The notes under the pieces: model-generated
What the model saw: the letters and a program-made list of their open reading frames with translations, nothing else
Databases searched by the model: none
What the model was told of the DNA's origin: nothing
In this document: in pieces, positions 1 to 12,883 of the stretch
Position numbering within the stretch: the first letter of the stretch is position 1
How the letters are laid out: each line of letters opens with the position of its first letter
Position numbers and translations under genes: made by a program
NCBI GenBank assembly: GCA_914767715.1
Contig: OU612068.1
Location: 30,378,001-30,442,000, forward strand
DNA: 64,000 nucleotides
Source of the DNA: Membranipora membranacea
Taxonomy: Eukaryota; Bryozoa; Gymnolaemata; Cheilostomatida; Membraniporidae
Direction of reading: 5' to 3'

Positions 1-298
1 AGATGAATACATAAATATATAATATATATATTGTAGCACAGTACTTTGTACTCGGTATGCTAATATGGCTTTGTTTCAAATTTCTCCAGTTCCAGCAAGG
101 CTGGCCAAGATAAAATAAGGCATAAAATGATGAAAAAATACTTTCACAGGTTAGCAAATACTTTTCCGTGATTTGAGTGAAGTAATTTTAACTAGATTTT
201 GAAAAATCCAGCAGACACACCGTTAAGATAGTTAGAAGAAATCTGTGATATTTATGATTATGCTCTTCTCATGGTATGTATGGCAAGAGTCAGCATGA
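1..298. other. 3' flank / 3' UTR of the HNF4-type gene
   Basis: This AT-rich stretch lies just beyond the stop codon of the minus-strand nuclear receptor gene, so it probably holds its 3' untranslated region. I see no further open reading frame or repeat in it, and no clear minus-strand AATAAA signal. Confidence 0.4.
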
Positions 299-3200
299 TT
301 AGATGATCTCGCGTTTCAATACTTTGTAATCTGCAGCGGCTAAGTTAGATGTGCTCGACTCTGAGGTTTCTGTATTAGATAAGTTCATAGGACCCGACAT
401 ATCACCCATAGCCATCATAGGGGAGACTATACGCTGCTGGGGAGGCTGGGTGGTCAGTAAGTTCTGGTCCTGTGGCTGAGCTTCGGAAGTTGTAGGGGGA
501 GTCAAATCTGTAGAAGCACCTAAAAGAGAATAGAAGCAATGTATAACCTAGTTAGATAATCCTGTGGTGATTGCATTGTAAGGCTTGTGGGTAGGTTGAG
601 CACAAATACACAGAGCTTGGTTATTGCTGTTAAAATGTACTTAATGGGCCACATTATTGTCTGTCTCTATTGTTAAAGCCTGTTGTAGCCAAGAGGCCAG
701 CAGATGAGTGTGTACATGTTTTTGTTATCACCATGATGACCAAAGAGGTTACATTCTCTGGTTTTGAGCAAAACTCTCCCATTGGTCAGTTGGCTTTTGA
801 CAGGCTAAAATAGTTCTTCAGAGGAAAAAGTTTTTAGCAGAGTTAAAAACAGAATAATAAAACAGTGTGTGAGGTGGAAAACTGTTAGGGTTATCTGTGT
901 GAAACAACTCTGACCATACCACACAAGGGGTGAGCAGACTTCTAGACAGACAAAACTATAACAATCAAACAAGTGATGATAATCAAAGAGTTAGTGGAGG
1001 CTCTGAAGTTGCGCAGCTACCAAACAACAGCTTGTGCAGATTCCAACACTGCCCGACAAAGACCGGCGAAGACCTGTGTGTTATATTTTGTGATTGAAAG
1101 AAAAGGGAACTCCACTACCACTGCAGGAGAGGCTGCAGTATTATAATTATGAGGAGAGAAGTATTGTTACTATAGAAGCTAATCGGCTGCTACCCTAGCC
1201 CAATAACAGAGCGATCAATACACAGACAATCAATATCTGACCTGATCCGAGGACAAGTGATGGCAGCTTAAGGTCGCTGCCACCATGTCAGCATGGGTCA
1301 ATACTCTCATCAATTACAGCTTCGGCTGCTGCCCTCAATTCTGAGGGGGAATCCGGAGGCGTTGAGCCTGGCAGGCAAGAAAACAAGCAATCAGCAAAAG
1401 ATAAAAATACTTATTCAATCCCCAAAATGTTCCGCTGATTAATATATTTACATAAGCATAGCAAATCTCCTCCATTTTTAACTTTCCTGCTTGTTTATTT
1501 GGACCAGCTGAGATTTTTCGTGATTCACGCTAACTGTTGACATCTGAACATGTCAAATGTTATCTTCTTTGGCTTATCAGGAAACCGAGAAAATTATTAA
1601 ATTCTGATATCAGCGAAACAATGGTCTCAAAACATCGTGAATCTTCTTCTTCTGGCACATGTTAATTAACCCCAGTTTTTCGGTTTTGGCAGCAACAATA
1701 ACTATTATATACAAAATTTCCCATGATTGTCTTTTTTTGGCGTGTCTAGCTCATGAAAATTTATCAGGGCAAGATGAAAAACCAATCACGGCACATTACT
1801 CAAAGAGTTTTCCAGCAAAATCAAATCAAAATCAAAAAGAATGGTCCGATATCAAACAGCTTGTAAGGGAATGAGAATCAATCTGGCTAGTATGACACAC
1901 ATCTCAGTAATAGCCTCTCACCTCCAAGTAGCATCTCTTGAAGTAGGTTATCAATGCGGGCTTGTCCGAAAAGTTTTGCAAACTGTATCTGCTCGATCAT
2001 TTGCCAGGCACAGCTCTGTAGAGATGGCAAAATCAGCAACATCTCTCCAAACCTTCAAAACAAAGTAAAAATTTAACAATGCTATACAGATTCTAGTAGG
2101 AGTATTATTAGTCCAGCAACAAACAAAACGACTCAAGTCAAATATTAGTGTGCTGCTGAGAGATTCTACTAGAATTATTTTGAGGAAATTTTTACTGGCT
2201 CTGATACTGTGACGTCAAGCTACTCAGAGCTACTGGTATCACGAGGCGCCATCAGACTAGTCAAGTGAAAAAAATTCATTTGTTCAAACGTATTCAAACT
2301 ATCAATGACGTCAATGATTTTAGATTACATTAAAAACAAGCTGATTTTCACTTCACCAGAACTGCTTTAGAGCAACAACCAACCTGCCACGGCTGTCATA
2401 CTGCCTGTCGTTAATATAATCCTCCAGGTTTAACTGTATCTGATATCGGATAGACTTTATCCTCTGTGGGTCGCTCAGACCTTTTGCATCTAAAGTGAAA
2501 ATACGATACGTGACACATAAGATCGGAATTAATCTGAAATTATTGAGTACAGGAGTTTTGCTGGGAGACAAGGACAGTGAAAATCCCAATATATTGATAG
2601 CTGTTTGATAAGAGCTGATCTCGTTATTAGGATGACTGGATTCTCGGTTTCTCTTAAACAGACTTTGAACCCTAGCTCCATGTTGACTGTGATGACCACA
2701 CGATACTGATACTGTGGCGTGACAGTAATTTTTACCAGGCATGGTATCTGCTCATCACTTGTATCAGTAACATGATCCGAGATGACAGAAACCGACCTTT
2801 CAATAATCAGTTATAGATCAGGAGCTCAACGCATCTCTATCTGACTAAAGAACTGGTGAGCAGGTGAACTTTGAGATGCACCATGTTCTAATGATTTCAC
2901 GACAATTCGATGGAAGTTGTGGTTCCTCGAGTCACAAATATCTGGCAAAATTACAGAACTTCGTTGGTTTAATAGATTGTTTCGCTTACTTTCATTAGCT
3001 GCTTTTTTAAGAAAAGTGCAATTTCCTGCGCTGGTGCGATGTAACAACTTAGGTTGCTCTACCTCCCGATAAAATTCGGAATCAGTTGTGAAAGCTGCAT
3101 AGGGCTACATACATGTTATCCCGTTTCTGTAACAAGGACGACTGTCTTCGCTAACGGACTTTGAACAACATAATTACCATTTTGCCAACACATATAATTT

Positions 3201-6200
3201 TAAGATCCCAAACAAACCAAAGATTCAGCTAATCAAAACAGCATTGCTATACCACAAGGAGAAAAATGGTTGGAACTCAATGGTTGAGTTTACGAACCAT
3301 ATTACGTAACAAAACTTGGTAACAACAAATAACGTGCCAAAATCTGTGAGTGTCACACCCCTCAATTCACATGTGATTTAAAATTTGAATAATGTCACCA
3401 AAAGTTCATAAAAAATTCAGATATTATTTACGGGTATAAATTATCTAATCTTTGGCAAGTTTCGACCTGTCTCTTCCTACTGGGACTCCCCTCTATTCTA
3501 CTTCCCCTTCCAATATTGTGATCAATTGTTCTAACCAATCCACCGCCTCAGGTAGCAGAAAATAAGTCCAGGAAATCATGGTTTTGGAAGCACAAAGATT
3601 TAAAAAACACACCTGGATCGAAAAAGACAATGGATTTGAGGCAGGAGAATTCCGAGTCGTCTATCTGAGTCTCTTTGAGAGGCTTGACTACTTCATCTAG
3701 AACTTTGTTTGTTACTCTGCTAATCTCCACAGTCTGACAGTCTCTGGGTATCACAAAATCATTACCGAGGAGCAGCATATCAGCTATAGGCATAGATCGG
3801 CGAGCAACACCTAACAACAAGTGCTCTCCGGCATGTGCTCTGAGAAGTGCCACCTGTCAACATGATCAACAGGGAAATGTAAATGTGACATGTGAATATG
3901 GGTAAGGTAAATTTTTATTTTTGTCTCATCTCAAGTCAATCTTAGATCTCACAGTTATTTTGGGAAATTCAAGCAACAACTCAGAAACATTTCTATAGCT
4001 TATTACCAATTGTGGGCTTATTTCAGTTCTCTTTCTGATACGATTTCTCATACCTGGTCATCGAGTGTAAGTTCACAGAAAGCTGGGATGAATTTGGCCC
4101 ACTCCACAAGTATAAGTAGTTGTTTGCTCATTGACTCAACGACATCTTCGACAGTGGCAACGCGTTTCTGTGAGAGATCAATGCCAGGAGACGGTGATGG
4201 CATCTGTAAGTATAACAAAATTACATGATTGGAGATTAGTGTTGTCTTCCTGCTGAGATCTAAACTTAAAAAGATGTATGACTTGGCACACTCTTGGATT
4301 CTAAAAAGAAAACCAAATAGCTCACTAAAAAATTCAGATTAAGTGCATAAAGCCACTGTTGCACAGCCTAAGATCGATTGTTTCACTGCAACAATAGACG
4401 CCCGGCCACTCACATGCTCTCGCTCTAAGTCAAACATGCGCAGGGAGGTTTGATTTCTATCACAGTATCATCTGGTCATCGGCGCGCAGTCGCGATCTTC
4501 AAGGCACCCGCCCCTTGTGCCATTTTGCTACTCAAATTCACCACGTCGCACAGCGCACATCTGAATCAAAAGTCAGAAAGCTGACTTGTTTGCGCTACAA
4601 TAATGGATCAAGTTCAGTAACTGTAAAGTGATATAGCTCATATATTTTGGGCTGGTTATTGCAACAGCAGAAACTTCGTGTAAATCTTGTGTAATGTGGA
4701 TACAAAAAACATTGAATCATGTCGCATGGAAAACCGAATCTGACTATAGGATGGTGTAATAATGACACACATGGAAATTCTGAAAATTACAGGATCTTCT
4801 AAAACTCATATCGTATTTCCTTATCGAGCTGATACTCAAACACTCCAGCAGATAAGACACCTATGTGTTATCAGTGGAGGACTATTCATTATGTGATGGT
4901 CACCAGTTGGCATCATTACTTTACTTAATGATTAAGATGTTACCATTATCAATATAACTTATAATAACAAGTATATCAGTAAGAACATAACCAGGAGGCT
5001 AGAGGACTTAGACTAAATAGGTCTATGAAGTAAGATATACAGGATGGAGGAGCGACAAAAAAAGTTCTGCGTCACAAGTGAGTTTGGTCATGGAATAAAG
5101 AGAGTGGAATCGATTGAGCAACGGTGGCAGTGTCATTAACATAATATACAGCTAACCATAATATGTTTAGTTATGTGCACTTTTCTGCAAATGTAAATGT
5201 GGGAATTGAACAAAAAACCCATGGGGTAGAAAGTTGATATGGTGAGTGTAGCGCGCCAGGCACGTGAATGTAAAACTTCATTAGAAAACATTAAATCAGC
5301 CAGGCAGACTACCACCTGGCATACTTCACATAATCGAGTTGAGAGTCAGTCAGATTTAGTGGCATAAACAGCACGGCATAACATTGTGAAATATTGTAGA
5401 TTAGAATATGATTTGTGTTTTTTGGCTGCGTTAGACGCATGTTAGGATTAGCTAATAAGTCAATAGAGAGGCTTACATATCTACACAGACTGTAAAACTT
5501 CCAGAGCACTGAAACACCGGCTACAAATCATCGAGGCAGATTCACCGCAGATTTAAAAATGAAATTTCCCCTGCTTACTGCCAATTTGAATCTTCAAATA
5601 AACTGAATCAGTCGGCCTTCAGTCCAACTTACCTGACTGACTTGACGTGACATCATCTCAGCGTTGAGTAAAATACTGACTGATAACTGGCTGTTCTGTA
5701 CTGCATCATCATAACTTGTCCTTCTAACACTGATTCTGTCTCTCTCATTCTGTACAGCTACAGTATATCAAATAATCTCAAATAAAACAAGTGTAAGGAA
5801 AAGAGCCACAGGCAGACATTGAGCTGACAATACACGATGCTGCTGGGTTCAATAAAATTGAATCTGGGAAGCAATCCAGCTGGCAATGGGCACAGGGACA
5901 TTCTTATTTCATAATGCTACCCTAATGTCATTTCAAAGAACGAGGAACAACACATTTGCCAAGTGCATCTTTTGATATACTGTCTGGAGGGGGAGATGTT
6001 GTGATTAAGGTTATGTGGCATTTACACTAAACTTTCTCAGACAATTGTGTCTCACACTGTAACCTTGTAAAAATAACAAGAGACGAGAATGGTTCTGTTT
6101 GCTGTCTGTACGTTACGCAATACAAGATCAACATCCGATCACTCTGGATAAATGCCTATATACGGCAGATGGCAGCAATCTGACCAGCACACTAAATATT

Positions 6201-9200
6201 ACAGCTCTACCCAGATCTTATAGCCTCCTGCCTTATAGCCTGCTGTTTTCGGTTGGAAAGGATGTTGTGGGTTTTCATCTTCATAAATTAAATATTACAA
6301 ATTACAATACCATACAATACACTTTTAGACTAGCTCTTAATTTAGTAGTATAGAGACTGAACACACCTTCTTTTTTCATTCCAGCTCGGAAACACTTCCT
6401 GAGCCTGCAGTAACGACACTGATTACGTTTATCCTTGTCCACAACACACGATCTGTTAAATCTACACGAGTATACATGATTCTTTCTGACGCTTCTCCTG
6501 AAAAGATGAACAGAGGAATGATGTATGACAAAGATTAAATCACAGGAAGATGACAGATATGGAGGAAACTCCGGGATGGTTTCTGTTCAGGAGGCATATA
6601 TTATGACCTAAAACGATTTTTTCGAAATATAAATACTTCACTCTATAAAAAAAATGGTCATATCAAACTTTGTTAGTAAGAGTGGATTAGTCTATAAAAA
6701 AATATTCATATGCCTAGGTGAATTGGCAAAAAGAATTAAACAAACGAGGGAAGGCATGAGAGGTTTGAGAAGCACCATCGCTGTATCATTTTCTTTAGCC
6801 CAAAATAAAATGCAACTGAATCCTACCCAATGCACACAACCTGTTTACCTGTCAAGATTTGAGATGTTCATAATTTTTGTATTAATAACCTGTCAGTCTG
6901 TGGAGCCGCTATTTGACAGGTTGTCAACATGGATGTTTCTCTCAATGTATACTGTTGATTGACACCCAGAATAAATATATATATACATATTGCGTTTATT
7001 CTGATAGGGGATAAAGTCATCTCATTGAATTTTTTGAGCAGCAATTGAAATATATTATAATCAGGAGCTTTTCATTCATTTTTTTCCAATTTTTTTAGGG
7101 GTTCTTATTGAAAATATTAAAGTTCATACTGAAGAGTTGATGGTGATAAAATAATACCTGAAAAACCCTTTACAGCCATCACAGCTTGAGGCTCCGTAGT
7201 GCCTGCCTGTAGCTCTGTCTCCACATATATTACAGAGTTGTGAGCCCAGACCTTGTAATGATGTATCTCCATTCTCACTATGTACCTCCCCAGCTGTAAT
7301 CAAATAATATATACATATATTTGTTGTAGATCAACAATATAAAATTAATCTAGATTATGAAAATGAATTATATATATTGCTCATGCATAGTATTGCATTT
7401 ATGATAGCAATCCTTAGCCAATAATATTTTCCGTAGATAACCAGAAGGTGGTATATCAAATCCTTCGTTTTGAGAGTGATACTTATCAGTAATGTATGCC
7501 CCACTTTTGAAGCCGGCTTGAACCAGCTGGCTCGGTGACGGTGTCAGCTATTTGCTCAGGGGCACAATAGTATGCAAAAAAATTAGCAAAAAGTGAAATG
7601 TTTACAAACAATATAAAACATGATGGTGGAGGGGAGGATCTGATTAAAAGTGCACAGCTGTGAACTTGTCAGCTGATCGTGTGATGGGAGAGATAGAGCA
7701 AAGTGCTGATAGCATAGAAGTTGAAACCGGATTCCAAAAACCGGGGAAAAATATATCAAAACGCAACACAAACAATCAATTTCAACAACAGGGTCCTATT
7801 AAATAAAAACCTCCACAGCAGCTAGGATGTTACCACTAGGATGTAGTGATGATGCTTAGATTATCTCTAAGAAGGGGTATGTCATGTGTTGAGATTGGGG
7901 CTTCGTTTTGGCATCTTTGGATAACTGCCAGCAAATGAAGGTAAACAGGCTTTTATCTGCTCAAATCCTCAGATAAACCAGCGAAAAACAGTTGATGAAT
8001 CTTCTATAGCAAATGGATAAGTTACGATTTAACAATGAAGCTAATATTTGAGATATGTTACCATCTGCGGAGCGCTGTTTTGGAATCATTCCAAAAAAAA
8101 TTATTTACTGAAAAGTAAGATTTCAACATCCAGGGTTATTTACCATCATGTGGTCGAGTTAGGGTTATTTTCTGGTCATTTTGTTGTGATACAATGATAC
8201 GCATATGCAATAATTGGCAACAATATGCAGAAAACCAGTAGGAAAAACCAACAGAAAACAAACACTAAAAGGCCTGAAATGATAATATGCTTGGCATAAT
8301 GCCTTTGGGTGTATTTATTTTGATATCATAATATTGTATTATTTTATTTATGGTCAAACATTCAATTTGTATGTTTTCAAATATGTTCAAATTTGTGTCA
8401 CAAAGTTATTCTATTTAAACACCTCATAATATTATTTATATTTCATCTAGGGACTTCCATGAATTTCTGTACTAGTAAATGACCCCTCTAGGCAATGGTT
8501 TCAGAGCCATACCTTCAATGGAGAACCTGCACATGATACCTCAGGAGCACCCACAGTAATTGATTTCACAAGGTCAATTGATTTCACAAGGTCAATCATT
8601 ATATCATAAATTGGTGTCATATGTCATATTTCATATGGCAGGCCTATTTGATGACAGATTCTGTTTGGTTATGAACACCAAAATAAATCACAATAAATGA
8701 GTGTTCCGCTCATAAAGACACGTTCAGAAGATGCAGTGAGCTATTTTTGTCACTCCAAAAAAATTCAGTACCAGAATTATCAAAGCAGTGTTATTAATAA
8801 CTGTAAGGCGGCCCTTGAAATGTCCTTCAATAAGTTTAGGAGAGCGAGAAGGTAACAGATCGCTGGATATAAAAGTAGGCCTGCATCCCTATTATGTTTA
8901 GCCGCCTTTCGGTGACGAGGAAAGTGAGTACCATGTGAGTAATTACGAGTCAGTGATTTTTCTCATAAACGCATAAGCTAAAAATGTATTATTCACCTCT
9001 TAGTGAAACAGAATGAAAAACATCTGTACTGGAGGTATATCAGAATACTAGGACCTATACAAAATATATTATCACTGGTTCCACTGAATGCAGGCAGCAC
9101 AACATACATAATATGTAGAGATTCCAGAGACTATAGATTTATCCATAGTCCTGTCCTGGGGGGGGGGGGGAGTGAGAGAGACAAGACAGATAGAGTGAGA

Positions 9201-12200
9201 TAGTAAGAGCTTATAGTAAGAGGTAATAACTCACGACTGAAGTATCCTCCTCCGATGACGTCGTGTGGAGAGTAGATACCGTATTCGTCATACACTGTAA
9301 CACCGTTATAGTGTACAGGCATGGACATATTGTTTGGTGAGTTGTAACTAGATTGAGTCGAGTAATTAGATGGTGGAGAATAACACTGTGACAGCGGAGA
9401 CGATTCACAACTATGTGTTATCATGGCAAAGTCAGCAAATATATAAATGAGCAATAAATAAATAACTTGAGATCGTCTAAAGTCTCTTTTTCACAGGACC
9501 AGCGAGTGCTAGCTCGACCGCACTCGACACTATGAGGAGTAAGTCTTATAGAATCTCCAATCTTTAAAGTAATATAAAATCACGACCAGTAGCGATAAAT
9601 TCCCAATCTTATCTGAGCAGCTGTGTGGATAGATAGTAACTCTATAAACGCCAGGCAACCATTACAGCAATACAACCAGTGCATGGAGATTATAACAACA
9701 ATAAATTTATCACAAGCAGAAGCTAAGCACTGCCCACTTATCCAATCAAGAACAAAGCATGGCACAACATCAATCACCCACAATGCACCGCTGGCTGGTC
9801 GCTGCATTGATACCCTGGCTAAGTGAGTCAGAGTCATGTGATGTTGATAATTACAACATTACAAAGCTAAGCTGAACTCACATCTAATCTACTTGTCACC
9901 CAAAGTTGATCCAAGTGTCATCAAGTTGACCAAATAAACAAGATAAAAAATATGCTAACAGCTTAGATTTTGTTTACACTAGAACAAAACAAAATTTTCA
10001 AATCATGCAGAAGAATGTGTTGCAAGTAAAAAGCAATCAGAAAAAGCAACTTTGCATATATGTGATTATTGTAATGGTAAATGGCGGCTTCCACACAGGT
10101 AGATGTACCGCCCAGGTAGAATTTCAGGAAGATGCACATGAGCATGACTTGGCAATGGAGGACCTGGTACACCAAAATAATAAGAAGGCAACCCATAGAT
10201 GAAAATATGCCATGACAGAATGTCACAAATCTCCATTACTATCTCAGAGATAAAGCGCACAACCCACATGGCCACATGTCAGCAGCACTTTGATATAGGC
10301 GTTGGCTTTGATTACATGAGCATAGATGTCACCATTTCGATCAGCTGATTAAATAAGTCAGCGAATAGAACAGATACCCTCATCTCTAAATTCCTGCTTG
10401 CCGAGGCGAGGGCATTAAATCTAAAAGACGAAACCAAAACAAACAGAGTGTACCTTATCACAGCGTGGATCTCAGAAATCTGGTGGTAAGCCACACCATA
10501 CAGTCTCCAACCAATGATTCAGCCACAAAAGGAACATAGATATATGTAGTGGAATATCCTTAACGTCTATGGATCCATCAAGCGATACCGTGTTGCCTGA
10601 AGTTTTCTTCGTTTTATAGAATTCATGCAAATGTACTAGAATTGATGCGATTTTAGATAGAATAGTATGAGAATGAGTGAGGTGTATATTTACCTGCTAC
10701 TGAGAGCATGTGTTCTGGGTCCAGTGAGAACTCATACTGTGATTGTGGAGTCGAGGTCATAGTTCTACTAAACAGCTGATCAACCGCTTTACAATCATAA
10801 AATACAACTACTCACAATACAACCCCTCACCGCCGTTCAAAGTACAACCAAGACACGGAAAGTATCAACCATTACTGATAGCTATGCTCTATCTGACAGT
10901 TATAATATAAGCTACACCTTTATGGTGCACTGTGACAGGGGTAAGCTATCTTAACTGTTTGCAAGCACACAACTTGCAACTACCTGTTATCTATTGCCAC
11001 ATTGCAGCTCTGCTACTTCTATTCAATGGTGAACAATGATAATCTTATCAGTGAAATTCTCCTTGAAATTACTATGCACATAATTCAACATGAAGCTGGC
11101 AACACTAATCACAAAATATGGCCATTTCCCAGCATCAGAAATCAGATTTTATCATGCTATTTCACTGTCAAATCAAACAAGCAACCATGCAAGGCCTGGA
11201 CAAGCATTTTGGATACTGCAATTCTGCTTTAAAATGTGCACCATAAAATATCGGATTAGTTTGTATTTTGATAAGTTATTTTTATTTATATAGCTTGATT
11301 GCCCAGCCAATTAATAGTGACCATTAATTTGTTGAAGGAGCTGAATATCATAACATGATTCACATTTTAAAACCAAACTTTAAATTGTTACAGGGTATTG
11401 GTAGGTGGTAGTGGTAGATTTTGCCAGTAATTTTGAAAGTAGTTGATAACTCCAACTTTTGCATTTTTTATTAACAAACAAGCACTGGTAATGATAGCAA
11501 CACTAGATATCTGGATTTGTGGTCTTGAAGTAGCTAATTACAGCGGTTCATATATGCAATATGAGAGATTTTCTTGCAACATAAGAAGTAACTGTTGGTT
11601 TTTTTTATAAAATTGTCTGATACGATGTTTGCCTGTTTTAGAACAAGGAGTATTAGAATTGAGGGTACCTTTAATTGTGGATATCGCGTATATCAAGGTA
11701 TAAATTGTTTAGAAGCTGAGTGTGTATAGATTTAGGATAGACTGTCTCAGGAGGATAAAGGAAATAAAACAGCAGAAGTTACTCAGCAATTAGATAAGCA
11801 GAAGAACCACTTTGAGCACGAGGAGATTTTCTGGGTCCAGATTCCAGAAGAAGGAAAATATGGATGTGATTGGATCAGCGTCCCTTAAGTTGACAGTTGT
11901 GCAATAAAACTGAATGTCTCATTAAGATAATAGCGAAGAATCGGAATCCCTATTGGTTAAATATGGAGCAGTTATTCCACAGGCAAGCTGACTAGAAAAT
12001 TCCCCTCCTTGATGAATGATGTTTCCGGATTACAACACACCATTGCATCTATTGATATGTATTCATAATAGATTTCTAAATGAAACTGCCAACCCAATCC
12101 TCAGTTAAGTTAACCAGGTCATATTCAGGAAATGAAGCCAGATATTTTCATCAATTTTTACCAAGTGAATAAAATGAATGCACAAGTTTCAAAGATAAAG

Positions 12201-12883
12201 ATGTTTTATAGCATGTTATAAACCCGAAAATTTACAGTCCGAAACAATATATATTATTATTGAAGAAGAAGTTTGAGAAAAAAGTCCGCGTTTAAGCTCT
12301 TATTTCATTGGTTGGACCATTCTGATGAGGATAATACCAATATGAGACATTTACCAAATTATTCAATTCTGACTTGCCCTCCTCCCCCTCCTGTCTAAAT
12401 GGTCCAAGAGCTATGACTCCTTACTTTAAGATGGCCAAGTTTGACAGGAGGGCACAACTCTGATTTTGTTATCATTATTGAGTACTTCAGTTTTGCATCA
12501 AGAGATGCAAGCAGACAATGTTGCAGGTAGGACACAAATATTATGGTTATTTAGGGATGCCTATCAATAGAATACAAATCCACCGTGGTAACTGTCAATA
12601 TTTGTCTTTCGAGATTTTTTCATCTTATTGCATTTACAGTAAATTGACTGTGTGACCTTAGCAAATTATGAGCCCCTTGATATGTCTGCTGGTGTTAATT
12701 ATTACATAACATTTATGCTGCTAAAATTAACTAAAACTCACAGTCCACGTTGACAGCAGATGTTTCACTGTCGTCACGATCGCTGCTGGTCTCAGCTGCT
12801 GCCAGCAGTGCCTCCCCATTAGAATGTAACTGTGTCTGATTGATACCATCAGGTCCTCCGACAGCGGAGCTGGATGATGCCAT
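299..12883 (-). CDS. HNF4: HNF4-type nuclear receptor (NR2A), nine coding exons
   Basis: Zinc-finger transcription factor of the NR2A family; known members bind DNA as homodimers and carry a fatty acid in the ligand pocket. Exons (minus order): 12742-12883, 7158-7293, 6367-6497, 5633-5757, 4054-4203, 3613-3853, 2384-2489, 1922-2052, 299-519; all phases agree and give 460 aa (human HNF4A is about 474). The DNA-binding domain starts near residue 68 ([19 protein letters not shown]), with P-box CDGCKGFF and then [18 protein letters not shown]. The ligand domain has [27 protein letters not shown] and [15 protein letters not shown], and ends in AF-2-like LLQEMLLGG. The C-terminal F region is Ser/Thr/Pro-rich and ends KREII. 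The start is the ATG of the most distal first exon; two other first exons are listed separately. Identity is secure; the N-terminus is inferred. Confidence 0.95.
9235..9424 (-). CDS. HNF4: Alternative first coding exon C of the HNF4 gene
   Basis: An ATG-initiated open stretch of 63 residues, rich in Ser, Tyr, Pro and Asn, ends with donor GTGAGT in phase 1, compatible with the DNA-binding-domain exon at 7158-7293. Its composition ([32 protein letters not shown]) looks like a transactivation segment. It would give a 476-residue isoform. The frame stays open upstream of the ATG, so an internal-exon reading is possible, but that extension is hydrophobic and looks non-coding. Confidence 0.55.
10694..10760 (-). 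CDS. HNF4: Alternative first coding exon B of the HNF4 gene
   Basis: This short exon opens with an ATG, encodes 22 residues ([20 protein letters not shown] followed by VA) and ends in a good donor (GTAAAT on the minus strand) in phase 1. That is the phase the DNA-binding-domain exon at 7158-7293 requires. The peptide loosely resembles the AF-1 stretch of vertebrate HNF4A P1 isoforms (a Tyr followed by LDP). It would give a 435-residue isoform. It is inferred to be an alternative promoter exon; no transcript evidence is available. Confidence 0.6.

Noticed and set aside
2353-2742. 129-codon minus-strand frame
   Set aside because: Only its 3' part (2384-2489) is an HNF4 exon; the upstream portion is intron read-through with no family resemblance.
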